The notes: generated from the sequence alone by a model not told the origin. DNA of 64,000 nucleotides from Flavobacterium chungbukense (GCF_020805785.1 NZ_JAJGZV010000001.1:930001-994000), one strand, 5' to 3'; shown: positions 9,554 through 19,167, numbered from the stretch's first letter. A program made the numbers and translations.

Positions 9554-10492
9554 TTAATTATAACCATTAGCTTTAAGCCATTCGATGCAATCTCTTGTCC
9601 AAAATTTGCTTGTGTCGTTTACACCTAATCCAAATCCGTGACCGCCTTTTTCATATAAATGTAACTCCGCTGTAACTCCATTTTTCTTTAAAGACAAATA
9701 ATAATTAATACTGTTTTCAGGTATTACAACGGTATCATCTGTGCTATGAATTAAAAATGCAGGCGGTGTTTGAGAAGTAACCTTTTTTTCATTCGAAAAG
9801 GAATCTATTACATCTTGCGAAGGATTATTTCCTAATAAATTAGTTTGTGAGCCTTTATGCGTTATGTCATTTTCCATTGAAATAACAGGGTAAATCAAAA
9901 GAGAAAAATCGGGTCTTGCACTTACTTTATATGCTGATTCATAAACTTTATCATCATAATGCGTAGATGCAGTGGCAGCTAAATGCCCTCCAGCAGAAAA
10001 GCCTAAAATCCCAATTTTTTTCGGATCAATATTCCATTTAGAGGCATTTTGTCTTACATACCGAATGGCTTCTTGTGCATCTTGCAATGGACCAACATTT
10101 TTATTTTTCATAGTTAAATCTGTTGGGAGTCTATATTTTAAGACAAAAGCTGCAATGCCTTGACTATTAAACCATTCTGCCACTTTTTTTCCTTCCTTGT
10201 CAAAAGCTAAATGCGAATAGCCTCCTCCAGGGCAAATAATGACTGCAGACTGATTTGGTTTACTTTCTTTGGGAATAAAAATACTTAATGTAGGTATAGA
10301 AACTTGACTTGTGCTTTGTATTTTTCCTTCTTTGAGTTCAGGTTTTTCTTTATAATCTGCGGCTTTAATTTCGTCTGGAATTTTATTCCATAACGGAATT
10401 ACTTGATTTTGAGCATTTGAAGAAAATATTCCTGAGAAAAGGAGGAAACTCAATGTTATTCTTCTGTAAAATTGGATCTTTTTATTTTTCAA
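9554..10492 (-). CDS. Secreted alpha/beta hydrolase, carbohydrate-esterase-like
   Basis: This is a 312-residue protein with a signal peptide (FSGIFSSNAQ, cleavage near residue 27). The fold markers are the oxyanion-hole motif CPGGGYSHLA, the nucleophile elbow GFSAGG, an acidic residue in HSTDDTVV and the catalytic histidine in KGGHGFGL. This subgroup, with a strand like AAFVLKYRLP after the oxyanion motif, is common in polysaccharide loci and includes acetyl-xylan and other sugar esterases. Being next to hexuronate and pectin genes, it may deacetylate pectic or xylan oligomers; that is inference. It is divergent from exuT, across a 405-bp region. Confidence 0.85.
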   Translation of the reverse strand: MKNKKIQFYRRITLSFLLFSGIFSSNAQNQVIPLWNKIPDEIKAADYKEKPELKEGKIQSTSQVSIPTLSIFIPKESKPNQSAVIICPGGGYSHLAFDKEGKKVAEWFNSQGIAAFVLKYRLPTDLTMKNKNVGPLQDAQEAIRYVRQNASKWNIDPKKIGILGFSAGGHLAATASTHYDDKVYESAYKVSARPDFSLLIYPVISMENDITHKGSQTNLLGNNPSQDVIDSFSNEKKVTSQTPPAFLIHSTDDTVVIPENSINYYLSLKKNGVTAELHLYEKGGHGFGLGVNDTSKFWTRDCIEWLKANGYN

Positions 10493-10897
10493 TTTGATAT
10501 TTAATTAGTTGTTTTACAATGATTTATTGTCTTTAACTTAGAAAATGTAACAGTTGATATTGGTTGTTGTAATTACTATAAATAGGATGTAAAAAACACC
10601 ATTTTTGGTACAATTTTACCCCATAAAAAGGATGAATTTCACCTGTTAGCTTTTAACAAATATATTGTTTAATGTGTAATTTTGTATTCTTTTTTTTATG
10701 TAATCTATTAATTTAAATACTTAAAATAATTTTTTATATAATTTATTTGGATTGTAGAGATTAAAAACTATATTTGTGCAATCGATTACATTGTTTCTGT
10801 TTGAAGGTGTTAATTTGTTGATTTTAATATTTTTAAACAGAAGTCAATTGTTTTATTAAGATTTCCAAAAATTACAAAACTATAATACCCACTAACT
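10493..10897. other. Regulatory region between esterase gene and exuT
   Basis: This 405-bp AT-rich gap separates divergent genes. It contains the exuT promoter and LacI-type operator (separate entry). A second perfect TAnnTTTG-type box, TAATTTTG at 10677-10684, could be another start. A stretch around 10605-10625 (TTTGGTACAATTTTACCCC) stands out as less AT-rich and may be a regulator site for the minus-strand esterase gene, but I cannot assign it. Confidence 0.5.
10746..10790 (+). promoter_or_regulatory. exuT promoter with abutting LacI-type operator
   Basis: A -33 TTTG (10746-10749), a 19-bp spacer and a -7 TATATTTG (10769-10776) fit the Bacteroidota sigma consensus exactly. The palindrome TGCAATCGATTACA (10777-10790) begins at the very next base, so a bound repressor would cover the transcription start. 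The same arrangement recurs before kduI and the first GH28 gene. Confidence 0.82.
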
Positions 10898-12367
10898 ATG
10901 AATCAAACCGAAACAGTTGCAGTAAATGAGAACGTTAAGACTACAGGAAAATACCGTTGGAGTATTTGCGCCTTATTGTTTTTTGCAACTACCATCAATT
11001 ATCTTGACAGACAAGTACTTTCTTTAACTTGGAGTGATTTTATTGCGCCAGAATTTCATTGGACCAACAACGATTACGGAAATATTACGGCGTTATTTTC
11101 AATTTTTTATGCCGTTTCATTATTGTTTGCTGGACGTTTTGTAGATTGGTTGGATACTAAAAAAGGGTTTCTTTGGGCAATCGGAATTTGGTCTGTTGGA
11201 GCTTGTCTTCACGCATTTTGCGGAATTGCAACTTCAGGAATTATTACAGGAGAATGGTTTGTAGGGTTTCACGGGTCAAAAGAAATTATCAGTACAATAA
11301 GCGATACTGCGTTGGTAATCAATGTAAGTGTGGCTTTATTTATTTTTGCTCGTTTTGTTTTGGCAGTAGGAGAAGCAGGAAACTTTCCAGCGGCAATCAA
11401 AACTACAGCAGAATATTTTCCTAAGAAAGACAGGGCTTTTGCAACGAGTATTTTCAATGCAGGAGCAACAGTTGGAGCTTTAGCGGCGCCCATTACAATT
11501 CCTTTTATTGCAAAATCTTTTGGCTGGGAAATGTCATTCATTATCATCGGTGCATTAGGATTTGTTTGGATGGGATTCTGGATGTTTATGTATGATAAAC
11601 CAGAAAGACATTCAAAAGTTTCGGCAGATGAATTAGCTTATATCCAACAAGATGATATTGCAGACAGCAAATTGGTTGGGTATATTCCTGAAACGACTTC
11701 AAAAGTGTCTTTAGTAGATTGTTTTAAATACAAACAAACTTGGGCATTTGCATTTGGTAAATTTATGACTGACGGTGTTTGGTGGTTTTTCTTATTCTGG
11801 ACACCGGCTTACTTAAGTTCTGTTTACGGAATGGACTCTACACAAGCTGCATTGCCTTTATTTGTACTTTACATGATTACATTGTTGTCAATTATCGGAG
11901 GATGGCTTCCAACTTACTTTGTTGAAAAAAAAGGTATGAATCCGTACGAGGGTAGAATGAGATCGATGTTGATTTTTGCCTTCTTTCCACTTTTAGCTTT
12001 GATCGCACAACCATTAGGATATATTAGTTATTGGATTCCAGTAATTATTATCGGAATTGCAGGTGCGGCACATCAATCTTGGTCAGCTAATATTTTTACA
12101 ACTGTTGGAGATATGTTTCCTAAAAAAGCAATTGCAACCATTACAGGAATTGGTGGTTTAGCAGGCGGATTAGGATCTACTTTAATTAATAAAGGTTCAG
12201 GTGTTTTGTTTGATTATGCGAAAGAGACTGAAATGGTCTTCATGGGATTCAAAGGAATAGAAGCTGGATATTTTATTATCTTTTCAATTTGTGCTGTTTG
12301 CTACTTAACTGGTTGGATTGTAATGAAATCGCTGGTTCCTAAATACGCTCCAATTACTGATTTATAA
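10898..12367 (+). CDS. exuT: Hexuronate MFS transporter (ExuT-like, anion:cation symporter family)
   Basis: This is a 489-residue polytopic membrane protein of the major facilitator superfamily with about 12 hydrophobic segments. The start YRWSICALLFFATTINYLDR is the hallmark of ACS-family sugar-acid transporters such as ExuT, and the first-half motif FVLAVGEAGNFPAAIKTTAE also matches. It would import galacturonate and glucuronate, and perhaps unsaturated uronates, across the inner membrane by proton symport. It is the first gene of the hexuronate cluster, with its own promoter and LacI-type operator. kduI follows after 98 bp with a second copy of the same operator. A long loop after TM4, around WFVGFHGSKEIISTISD, is an insert relative to the E. 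coli protein but common in Bacteroidota. Confidence 0.9.
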   Translation: MNQTETVAVNENVKTTGKYRWSICALLFFATTINYLDRQVLSLTWSDFIAPEFHWTNNDYGNITALFSIFYAVSLLFAGRFVDWLDTKKGFLWAIGIWSVGACLHAFCGIATSGIITGEWFVGFHGSKEIISTISDTALVINVSVALFIFARFVLAVGEAGNFPAAIKTTAEYFPKKDRAFATSIFNAGATVGALAAPITIPFIAKSFGWEMSFIIIGALGFVWMGFWMFMYDKPERHSKVSADELAYIQQDDIADSKLVGYIPETTSKVSLVDCFKYKQTWAFAFGKFMTDGVWWFFLFWTPAYLSSVYGMDSTQAALPLFVLYMITLLSIIGGWLPTYFVEKKGMNPYEGRMRSMLIFAFFPLLALIAQPLGYISYWIPVIIIGIAGAAHQSWSANIFTTVGDMFPKKAIATITGIGGLAGGLGSTLINKGSGVLFDYAKETEMVFMGFKGIEAGYFIIFSICAVCYLTGWIVMKSLVPKYAPITDL

Positions 12368-12407
12368 AGAAAAATAGACAGAATTGAAATATTTTTTTCG
12401 TTTCAAT

Positions 12408-12452
12408 TATGCTATTTAAATATAAAAATATAATTTTGTGCAATCGATTACA
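12408..12452 (+). promoter_or_regulatory. kduI promoter with abutting LacI-type operator
   Basis: The -7 box TAATTTTG (12431-12438) matches TAnnTTTG, with a weaker -33 (TATG, 12408-12411) 19 bp upstream. The palindrome TGCAATCGATTACA (12439-12452) follows without a gap and ends 13 bp before the kduI ATG. This gives the catabolic genes a promoter independent of the one ahead of exuT. Confidence 0.8.
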
Positions 12453-12465
12453 TTAATTTAAAATT

Positions 12466-13305
12466 ATGACAAAATATAGTTCAAGATACGCGTCAAGTCC
12501 AGAAGCAGTTAAAAAATATGATACGCAGCAATTGAGAGAAGAATTCTTAATTGATGACTTAATGCAGGAGGATGAAGTAGTGTTGGTTTATTCTCATTAC
12601 GATAGATATATTGCTGGTTCTGCAGTGCCTGTAAAAGGAGATTTGCCACTTGAAACAATAGATCCGTTAAAAGCGCCTTATTTCTTAGAAAGAAGAGAAC
12701 TTGGAATTATTAATGTAGGAGGAAGTGGTTCTGTGGTAGTAGAAGGAACAGCTTATGAATTAGGTTTCAAAGATGCTTTGTATATCGGAGCAGGAAATAA
12801 AGAGGTGGTTTTTAAAAGTGATGACAAAAGCAATCCTGCTAAATTCTATTTAAACTCTGCACCAGCGCACACAACTTATCCTACCAAGAAAGTAAGTTTA
12901 GCTGAAGCTAATAAATTGCAATTGGGAACAATGGAAACGGCAAACCACCGTACCGTAAACCAAATGATTATTGGAAGTGTAGTTACCACTTGCCAATTGC
13001 AAATGGGAATGACAGAATTAAAACCTGGAAGTGTTTGGAATACTATGCCGGCACACGTTCACGATCGTAGAATGGAGGTTTATTTCTATTTAGATATTCC
13101 AGAAAATCAAGCAGTTTGCCACTTTATGGGACAGCCGCAAGAAACTAGACATATCTGGATGAACAATCATCAGGCAGTTATTTCTCCGCCTTGGTCTATT
13201 CACTCTGGTTCTGGAACTAGTAATTATACTTTTATCTGGGGAATGGCCGGTGAAAACTTAGATTACGGAGATATGGATGTTTGTAAAATCACAGATTTAA
13301 GATAA
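12466..13305 (+). CDS. kduI: 5-dehydro-4-deoxy-D-glucuronate isomerase (4-deoxy-L-threo-5-hexosulose-uronate ketol-isomerase)
   Basis: This 279-residue protein is nearly the length of E. coli KduI (278). It converts 5-keto-4-deoxyuronate, released from unsaturated pectin oligomers, into 2,5-diketo-3-deoxygluconate in the cytoplasm. The cupin metal site is visible: His197 and His199 in PAHVHDRR, Glu204 in MEVYFY, and a later His in PPWSIHSGSG. The N-terminal segment SPEAVKKYDTQQLREEFL and the ELGIINVGGSGSV stretch are typical. The stop is 4 bp before the kduD start, so translation is probably coupled. Expression should be controlled by the operator just upstream. Confidence 0.97.
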   Translation: MTKYSSRYASSPEAVKKYDTQQLREEFLIDDLMQEDEVVLVYSHYDRYIAGSAVPVKGDLPLETIDPLKAPYFLERRELGIINVGGSGSVVVEGTAYELGFKDALYIGAGNKEVVFKSDDKSNPAKFYLNSAPAHTTYPTKKVSLAEANKLQLGTMETANHRTVNQMIIGSVVTTCQLQMGMTELKPGSVWNTMPAHVHDRRMEVYFYLDIPENQAVCHFMGQPQETRHIWMNNHQAVISPPWSIHSGSGTSNYTFIWGMAGENLDYGDMDVCKITDLR

Positions 13306-13309
13306 GAAA

Positions 13310-14101
13310 ATGACAAACTTATTTGATATAAAAGGAAAAGTTGCATTAATCACAGGAAGTACACACGGACTGGGAATGGCAATGGCAAAAGGATTAGGTC
13401 AGGCAGGCGCTACAATTGTGGTGAATGGAAATTCTTCTCAAGAAAAAATTGATCATGCAGTTAACGAATTAAAAAGCGAAGGGATTAATGCTGTTGGTTA
13501 TAAATTTAATGTAACAGAAGAGCAAGAAGTAAAAGCAGCTGTTGCGAAAATTGAAACTGAAGTTGGACCAATCGATATCTTGATTAATAATGCTGGAATT
13601 ATTAAAAGAATTCCGCTTTTAGATATGGAAGTTGCTGATTTCAGAGAAGTAGTGGATATCGATTTAGTTAGTCCGTTTATTGTTTCTAAGCATGTGGCTA
13701 AAGGAATGATTGAAAGACGTCAAGGAAAAATCATTAATATCTGTTCTATGATGAGCGAATTAGGTCGTAGTACAGTTTCTGCTTACGCTGCTGCAAAAGG
13801 AGGCTTGAAAATGCTTACTAAAAACATGGCAACAGAATGGGCTAAGTACAATGTTCAAATCAACGGAATTGGTCCTGGATATTTTGCTACAGAACAAACA
13901 AAACCGATTAGAGTTGACGGACACCCTTTTAATGATTTTATCATTAGCAGAACGCCAGCAGCTAAATGGGGAGATCCAAGCGACTTGGCAGGAGCAGCGA
14001 TATTTTTATCTTCAAAAGCAAGTGATTTTGTAAACGGTCACATTTTATATGTTGACGGAGGAATCCTTGCTACAATCGGAAAGCCTTCAAACGAAGAATA
14101 A
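13310..14101 (+). CDS. kduD: 2-dehydro-3-deoxy-D-gluconate 5-dehydrogenase (KduD-like SDR)
   Basis: This 263-residue classical SDR has the cofactor motif TGSTHGLG, the NNAG motif and the catalytic triad Ser in ICSMMSE and YxxxK in AYAAAKGG. KduD reduces 2,5-diketo-3-deoxygluconate to 2-keto-3-deoxygluconate (KDG) with NADH. The family also includes gluconate 5-dehydrogenases. The position directly after kduI (4-bp gap) and ahead of uxaC settles the assignment. The C-terminal YVDGGILATIGKPSNEE segment is normal. Confidence 0.93.
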   Translation: MTNLFDIKGKVALITGSTHGLGMAMAKGLGQAGATIVVNGNSSQEKIDHAVNELKSEGINAVGYKFNVTEEQEVKAAVAKIETEVGPIDILINNAGIIKRIPLLDMEVADFREVVDIDLVSPFIVSKHVAKGMIERRQGKIINICSMMSELGRSTVSAYAAAKGGLKMLTKNMATEWAKYNVQINGIGPGYFATEQTKPIRVDGHPFNDFIISRTPAAKWGDPSDLAGAAIFLSSKASDFVNGHILYVDGGILATIGKPSNEE

Positions 14102-14125
14102 TTTTCAAATTATATTTTAAAAGAC

Positions 14126-15526
14126 ATGAGCCAGACATTCATAAACGATAATTTTTTACTTGAAAATAAATATGCTGAAGAGTTATACCATAATTACTCT
14201 AAAAATCAGCCTATTATTGATTACCATAATCACTTAAATCCACAATTTATTGCTGAAGATAAAATCTTCGACAACATTACAAATGTGTGGATTAACGGTG
14301 ACCACTACAAATGGCGTGCAATGCGTACATTAGGAATTAACGAGCAGTTTGTAACAGGAAATGGATCAGATAAAGATAAGTTCTTAAACTGGGCAAAAAC
14401 AGTTCCGTACACTATGCGTAATCCTTTGTACCACTGGACACATTTAGAATTAGCTCGTTATTTTGATATTTATGATTTGTTGAATGAAAAATCAGCTGAG
14501 AAAATCTATATCGAAACTACGGAGAAAATTAATTCTCAAGCGTACAGTACGCAAAACCTTCTTAAAAAAGTAAACGCTGAATTAGTTTGTACTACAGAAG
14601 ATCCAATTGATAGTTTAGAATTTCACCAAAAATTCGCAAACAACTCAACTGGAATAAAAATGAGTACAGCTTTCAGACCTGATAAAGCGATCTTAATTTC
14701 TAACGATGGCTATAATGCATATCTGGACACATTAGGGGATGTGTCCGGAGTTGCAATTAATACTTATGTTGATTTACAAACGGCATTAAGAAACAGAATT
14801 GAATTCTTTAATGCAAACGGATGTAAATTAAGTGATCACGGTTTGGATCAGATTTATTTTGAAGAATTTACAGAATCTGAAGTTGCTGCAATTTTCAAAA
14901 AGAAAAGAGAAAATAGAATCATAACGCCAGAAGAAGCTTTAAAATTCCAAAGTGCTGTTTTATTGTTTTTAACTGAAACGTATCATGAATTTGGATGGGT
15001 ACAACAGTTTCACTTAGGTGCATTGCGTAATAATAACGCTCGTATGCACAGAATTTTAGGACCAGATACTGGTTGGGATTCTATCGGAGATTATCCACAA
15101 GCACAAAAATTATCTGGCTTTTTAAATGCCTTAGATAGCAAAGATAAATTGACTAAAACTATTATCTACAACTTAAATCCAGCAGATAACGAAGTTATGG
15201 CAACGATGATTGGAAATTTCAACGACGGAAGCGTTCGCGGAAAAGTACAATTTGGTTCTGGATGGTGGTTCTTAGATCAAAAAGACGGAATGACTAAACA
15301 ATTGAATGCGCTTTCAAATATGGGTTTAATTAGTTGTTTTGTTGGAATGTTAACGGATTCTAGAAGTTTCTTATCATTCCCAAGACACGAATATTTCAGA
15401 CGTATTTTATGTAATCTTTTAGGAGATGAAATCAAGCGTGGTGAACTTCCAAATGACATGGAATGGATCGGAAAATTAGTTTCTGATATTTCATATAACA
15501 ACGCTAAAGAATATTTTAAGTTTTAA
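14126..15526 (+). CDS. uxaC: Glucuronate/galacturonate isomerase (uronate isomerase)
   Basis: At 466 residues it matches E. coli UxaC (470). It isomerises D-galacturonate to D-tagaturonate and D-glucuronate to D-fructuronate. It is an amidohydrolase-fold TIM barrel: the metal-binding HxH is in DYHNHLNPQ near residues 33-37, followed by the family segment GDHYKWRAMRTLG and later GWVQQFHLGALRNNN. It starts 24 bp after kduD in the same direction. With UxaB and UxaA further down, this gives the saturated galacturonate branch. There is no uxuA/uxuB in the window, so glucuronate would need a route encoded elsewhere. Confidence 0.96.
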   Translation: MSQTFINDNFLLENKYAEELYHNYSKNQPIIDYHNHLNPQFIAEDKIFDNITNVWINGDHYKWRAMRTLGINEQFVTGNGSDKDKFLNWAKTVPYTMRNPLYHWTHLELARYFDIYDLLNEKSAEKIYIETTEKINSQAYSTQNLLKKVNAELVCTTEDPIDSLEFHQKFANNSTGIKMSTAFRPDKAILISNDGYNAYLDTLGDVSGVAINTYVDLQTALRNRIEFFNANGCKLSDHGLDQIYFEEFTESEVAAIFKKKRENRIITPEEALKFQSAVLLFLTETYHEFGWVQQFHLGALRNNNARMHRILGPDTGWDSIGDYPQAQKLSGFLNALDSKDKLTKTIIYNLNPADNEVMATMIGNFNDGSVRGKVQFGSGWWFLDQKDGMTKQLNALSNMGLISCFVGMLTDSRSFLSFPRHEYFRRILCNLLGDEIKRGELPNDMEWIGKLVSDISYNNAKEYFKF

Positions 15527-15543
15527 ATAAAGTCTAACCACAA

Positions 15544-15561
15544 TCCCTATAGCTATCGGGA
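15544..15561. repeat. Short near-palindrome, TCCC...GGGA type
   Basis: The 18-bp sequence TCCCTATAGCTATCGGGA lies in the 54-bp gap between uxaC and kdgK and is palindromic except for one T/C pair. It resembles the perfect TCCCGAAGCTTCGGGA at 39078-39093 and looks like a remnant of a dispersed intergenic repeat. It has no T tract. Confidence 0.55.
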
Positions 15562-15580
15562 GTGGCAAAAAAATAAAAAT

Positions 15581-16603
15581 ATGAGTAGAGTAGTTGCATT
15601 TGGAGAAATCATGCTGCGTTTATCGACAGAAAGACATTTACGTTTTTCGCAATCTACAGCATTTGGTGCTACGTATGGCGGCGGAGAATTTAACGTGTGC
15701 GTTTCTTTAGCAAATTATGGTGTAAATGCTGAATTTGTTTCAAGATTACCTGAAAATGAAATTGGTTTTTCTGCTTTAAAGGAAATCAGAAAAATGAATG
15801 TCGAATCTAAAAACATGGTTTACGGAGGAGAACGTTTAGGAATCTATTTTCTAGAAACTGGAGCTGGAACTCGAGGAAGTAATGTAGTTTACGATCGTGC
15901 ACACAGCGCAATGTCAACTATAGAAAAAGGACAAGTTGATTGGGAGAAAGTTTTAGAAGGAGCTGAATGGTTTCATTGGAGCGGTATTACACCGGCTATT
16001 TCTCAAAGCGCTGCAGAAGCTTGTTTAGAAGCTATTAAAGTGGCTCATAAAAAAGGAATTAAAATTTCTTGTGATTTAAATTATAGATCAAAACTTTGGC
16101 AATATGGTAAAACGCCAAGCGAAGTTATGCCTGAAATGCTGAAATACAGTAATGTAATTTTAGGAGATATTGACACCGCTTATTTCATGTTGGGAATTCC
16201 GAAAGTAAATCCGAATTATCAGGATGAAAAATCGCTTCCAGCTGTTTATACGAAATTGTTTGAATTGATTCCGAATCTACAAATTGCAGCAACAACACTA
16301 CGTTATTCTGTAAGTGCTTCGCACCAAAGAATTGGCGGAATTTTGTTTGATGGAAAAGCAATTTATAGTGCAAAAGTAAAAGAAGTTACACCAGTTGTGG
16401 ATCGCGTAGGAAGTGGAGATGCTTTTATGGGCGGATTGATTTATGGATTATTGGAATATCAAAACAATAACCAAAGAGCATTAGATTTTGCAGTTGCATC
16501 TTGTTGTTTAAAACATACAATTGCAGGAGATTACAACTTAGTTACTTTAAAAGAAGTTGAGAATATGATTGATGGTGATGGTTCTGCATTAGTATCAAGA
16601 TAA
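15581..16603 (+). CDS. kdgK: 2-dehydro-3-deoxygluconokinase (PfkB family)
   Basis: This is a 340-residue ribokinase-fold sugar kinase that phosphorylates KDG to KDPG with ATP. The N-terminal FGEIMLRLS strand, the substrate-binding GGGEFNVCVSLANYG region and the C-terminal PfkB signature with the catalytic Asp in DRVGSGDAFMGGL are present. It sits between uxaC and the KDPG aldolase gene, 13 bp from the latter. The context makes KDG the obvious substrate, since sequence alone would not separate it from other PfkB sugar kinases. Confidence 0.93.
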   Translation: MSRVVAFGEIMLRLSTERHLRFSQSTAFGATYGGGEFNVCVSLANYGVNAEFVSRLPENEIGFSALKEIRKMNVESKNMVYGGERLGIYFLETGAGTRGSNVVYDRAHSAMSTIEKGQVDWEKVLEGAEWFHWSGITPAISQSAAEACLEAIKVAHKKGIKISCDLNYRSKLWQYGKTPSEVMPEMLKYSNVILGDIDTAYFMLGIPKVNPNYQDEKSLPAVYTKLFELIPNLQIAATTLRYSVSASHQRIGGILFDGKAIYSAKVKEVTPVVDRVGSGDAFMGGLIYGLLEYQNNNQRALDFAVASCCLKHTIAGDYNLVTLKEVENMIDGDGSALVSR

Positions 16604-16616
16604 TTTTAAATAAAAG

Positions 16617-17285
16617 ATGGCAAAATATTCAAGAATAGAGGTTGCGCAGACAATGAAAGAAAACGGTATGGTTCCGTTGTTTTTTCATTCTGATATCGAA
16701 TTGAGTAAAAAAGTTTTAAAAGCATGTTATGACGGAGGTTCCAGATTAATGGAATTTACAAGCAGAGGTGACTTTGCACATGAAGTTTTCGGAGCTTTAA
16801 ACAAGTATGCATTGGCAGAACTTCCAGGAATGATTTTGGGAGTTGGTTCAATTACAGATGCGGCTTCGGCTTCATTATATATGAGTTTAGGAGCAAATTT
16901 TATTGTAACACCAGTTTTTAGAGAAGATATAGCTATTGCTTGTAATCGAAGAAAAGTACTTTGGTCGCCAGGTTGCGGTACATTGACAGAAATTGCAAGA
17001 GCAGAAGAATTAGGTTGCGAAATCGTAAAATTATTCCCAGCTGATACTTACGGGCCAGAATTTATTAAAGCAATAAAAGGACCATGCCCGTGGACGAACA
17101 TTATGCCAACAGGAGGTGTTTTTCCAACGGTTGAAAGTTTGAGTTCATGGCTGAATGCTGGAGCAACGTGTGTGGGTCTAGGTTCACAGTTGATTTCAAA
17201 AGATATACTGGATAATAAAGACTTCGATGGCTTAAGTGCAAAAGTGAAACAGGTTCTTGATATTATAAAAGATATTAGAAAATAA
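16617..17285 (+). CDS. kdgA: 2-dehydro-3-deoxyphosphogluconate aldolase (KDPG aldolase)
   Basis: This is a 222-residue class I aldolase that cleaves KDPG into pyruvate and glyceraldehyde-3-phosphate. The Schiff-base lysine is in EIVKLFPADTYGPEF, with the phosphate-binding segment IMPTGGV after it. The catalytic glutamate region reads LMEFTSRG, and the barrel also shows GVGSITDA and NFIVTPVF. The length is close to E. coli Eda (213). It ends the tight kduI-kdgA run; 220 bp and a possible weak hairpin separate it from uxaB. Confidence 0.95.
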   Translation: MAKYSRIEVAQTMKENGMVPLFFHSDIELSKKVLKACYDGGSRLMEFTSRGDFAHEVFGALNKYALAELPGMILGVGSITDAASASLYMSLGANFIVTPVFREDIAIACNRRKVLWSPGCGTLTEIARAEELGCEIVKLFPADTYGPEFIKAIKGPCPWTNIMPTGGVFPTVESLSSWLNAGATCVGLGSQLISKDILDNKDFDGLSAKVKQVLDIIKDIRK

Positions 17286-17287
17286 AT

Positions 17288-17331
17288 TAAGGGGTAATCA
17301 TGCCAAACTCCTTATTTTATAAGTTTTTTTT
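17288..17331 (+). terminator. Possible weak terminator after kdgA
   Basis: The arms TAAGGGGT (17288-17295) and ACTCCTTA (17307-17314) pair with one mismatch, and a run of T follows at 17324-17331. The stem is short, so read-through into uxaB is likely. Confidence 0.35.
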
Positions 17332-17505
17332 AGATTTTTAGAGATTGTAATTGAACATTACGCTTGAAAAATTTAGCCCGCCATTCCTCACAGCAGGCTT
17401 TGTTTTACTCAATCGGGTGTAATGTTTCATTTACAGTTTAAAAGGCAGAAATGAAGAAATAAGGTTTATAGATGGTTATTTATAACGCATTAAAGAAAAT
17501 TTAAA

Positions 17506-18951
17506 ATGAAAAAATTAAATAGAAAAAATACAGGATTAGAAAAGTTACAGCCAATTAAGGTAGTTCAGTTTGGTGAAGGTAATTTTTTAAGAGCCTTTGT
17601 TGATTATGCTTTTTACAAACTAAATAAAGAAGTTGATTTTAATGCCGGTATTGCAATAGTTCAACCTTTGAAAGACGGTATGGTAAATATGATTAATGAT
17701 CAGGACGGTCTTTATACCTTGTTTATGAATGGAATTAAAAAAGGTGAAAAGATACAAGACATTGAATTAATTACCAATATCGTAAAAACTGTAAATCCAT
17801 ATACTGAATTTACAAATTATTTGGCTTTAGCTAAAGAAGAAGAACTTCAGTTTATCGTTTCTAATACTACAGAAGCTGGAATTGAATTTATTGAAAGTGA
17901 TACTCCAGAGATGCAGCCACCAGTTTCATTTCCTGCAAAATTGACGGTTTTATTATATGAAAGATTTAAACATTTTAATGGAGATGCTTCTAAAGGAGTT
18001 ACAATAATTCCTTGTGAATTAATTGATTATAACTCTGAGACGCTTAAAAAATATATTTTACAATATGTTGATTTATGGAAATTAGAAGATGCGTTTAAAA
18101 CTTGGGTATCAGATGCTTGTACGTATCATAGTACTTTGGTTGACCGAATTGTTCCTGGATATCCAAGAGCTGAAATTGAAGAATACAATAATAAATTAGA
18201 TTACGAGGACAATTTAATTGTTGCGGCTGAACCTTTTTTCCTTTGGGCTATTGAAGGTGGAGACGATCTAAAAGCAAAATTGCCTTTTCACAAAACAGAT
18301 TTGAATGTAAAAATCGTTGATGATATACGTCCTTTTAAAATGATTAAAGTGCGTATTTTAAATGGTGCGCATACGGCAATGGTTCCTTTTTCACTTTTAC
18401 ATGGTAATAAATTAGTAATGGAAACTGTTAACGGAGATTTTACTGGAAAATTTGTAAATAACGTTATTAGTGAAATTAGTGAAACTCTTGATATGGACAA
18501 AAATGAAATTACGGCCTATTCTGAGGAAGTAATGGACCGATTTAAAAATCCATTTATCAAACATGCACTTGCTGATATTGCACTAAATTCTGTATCGAAA
18601 TTCAAAGTAAGAGTTTTACCTAGTTTATTAGGATATTATAAGGCTAACAAACAATTACCTGTTAATTTGACTTTTTCATTAGCGAGTTTAATTCGTTTCT
18701 ACAAAGGAACTTGGAATGGTGAAAGCTTACCAGTTAAAGATGGTGAAGATATTACAGCATTCTTTAACGGACTTTGGAAATCGGATGACTATGAGAAAAT
18801 TGCTCGTTTAACATTACAAAACAAATCATTCTGGGACCAAGATTTAACTGAAATTCCAGGACTTACAAGAGCAATTACAATTGCATTAGAAGAAATTGAT
18901 TCAAATGGAATTGAAGCTGGTTTTGCAAAATTCCAAGAAAGAATAAAATAA
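17506..18951 (+). CDS. uxaB: Tagaturonate reductase (altronate oxidoreductase)
   Basis: This is a 481-residue member of the mannitol dehydrogenase family. It reduces D-tagaturonate to D-altronate with NADH. The N-terminal Rossmann segment reads VVQFGEGNFLRAFVDY, and the C-terminal domain contains the conserved KVRILNGAHTAMVP helix that carries the catalytic lysine. The length matches E. coli UxaB (483). It lies between kdgA and uxaA, which perform the steps around it. The 3' flank holds a large 10-bp-phased palindrome rather than a simple terminator. Confidence 0.95.
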   Translation: MKKLNRKNTGLEKLQPIKVVQFGEGNFLRAFVDYAFYKLNKEVDFNAGIAIVQPLKDGMVNMINDQDGLYTLFMNGIKKGEKIQDIELITNIVKTVNPYTEFTNYLALAKEEELQFIVSNTTEAGIEFIESDTPEMQPPVSFPAKLTVLLYERFKHFNGDASKGVTIIPCELIDYNSETLKKYILQYVDLWKLEDAFKTWVSDACTYHSTLVDRIVPGYPRAEIEEYNNKLDYEDNLIVAAEPFFLWAIEGGDDLKAKLPFHKTDLNVKIVDDIRPFKMIKVRILNGAHTAMVPFSLLHGNKLVMETVNGDFTGKFVNNVISEISETLDMDKNEITAYSEEVMDRFKNPFIKHALADIALNSVSKFKVRVLPSLLGYYKANKQLPVNLTFSLASLIRFYKGTWNGESLPVKDGEDITAFFNGLWKSDDYEKIARLTLQNKSFWDQDLTEIPGLTRAITIALEEIDSNGIEAGFAKFQERIK

Positions 18952-18960
18952 ATCCGTTAG

Positions 18961-19075
18961 ATAAAAATCTAATTTGATCTGCTAAAATCTTTTTAAATCT
19001 GCGTGAAATATTAGTTACGCATCGATTTTTTCACGCAGGATTTATACAGATTAAAGCAGATTTACACAGATTTAA
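18961..19075. repeat. Large imperfect palindrome with exact 10-bp internal period
   Basis: The left arm shows ATCT four times at exact 10-bp spacing (18967-19000) and ends in GCGTGAAA. The right arm starts TTTCACGCAGG and shows an AGA or AGG motif four times at 10-bp spacing. The arms pair imperfectly around a loop near 19010-19030. A related element in the opposite arrangement is at 50678-50776. Confidence 0.8.
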
Positions 19076-19167
19076 ATTTAAGTTGGTGAATATTATTGAA
19101 AAAAATAATTTCACATAACAGATAAAATAAAAGAAAACACAAAAAGAACAAAGAACAAAGGTTAATT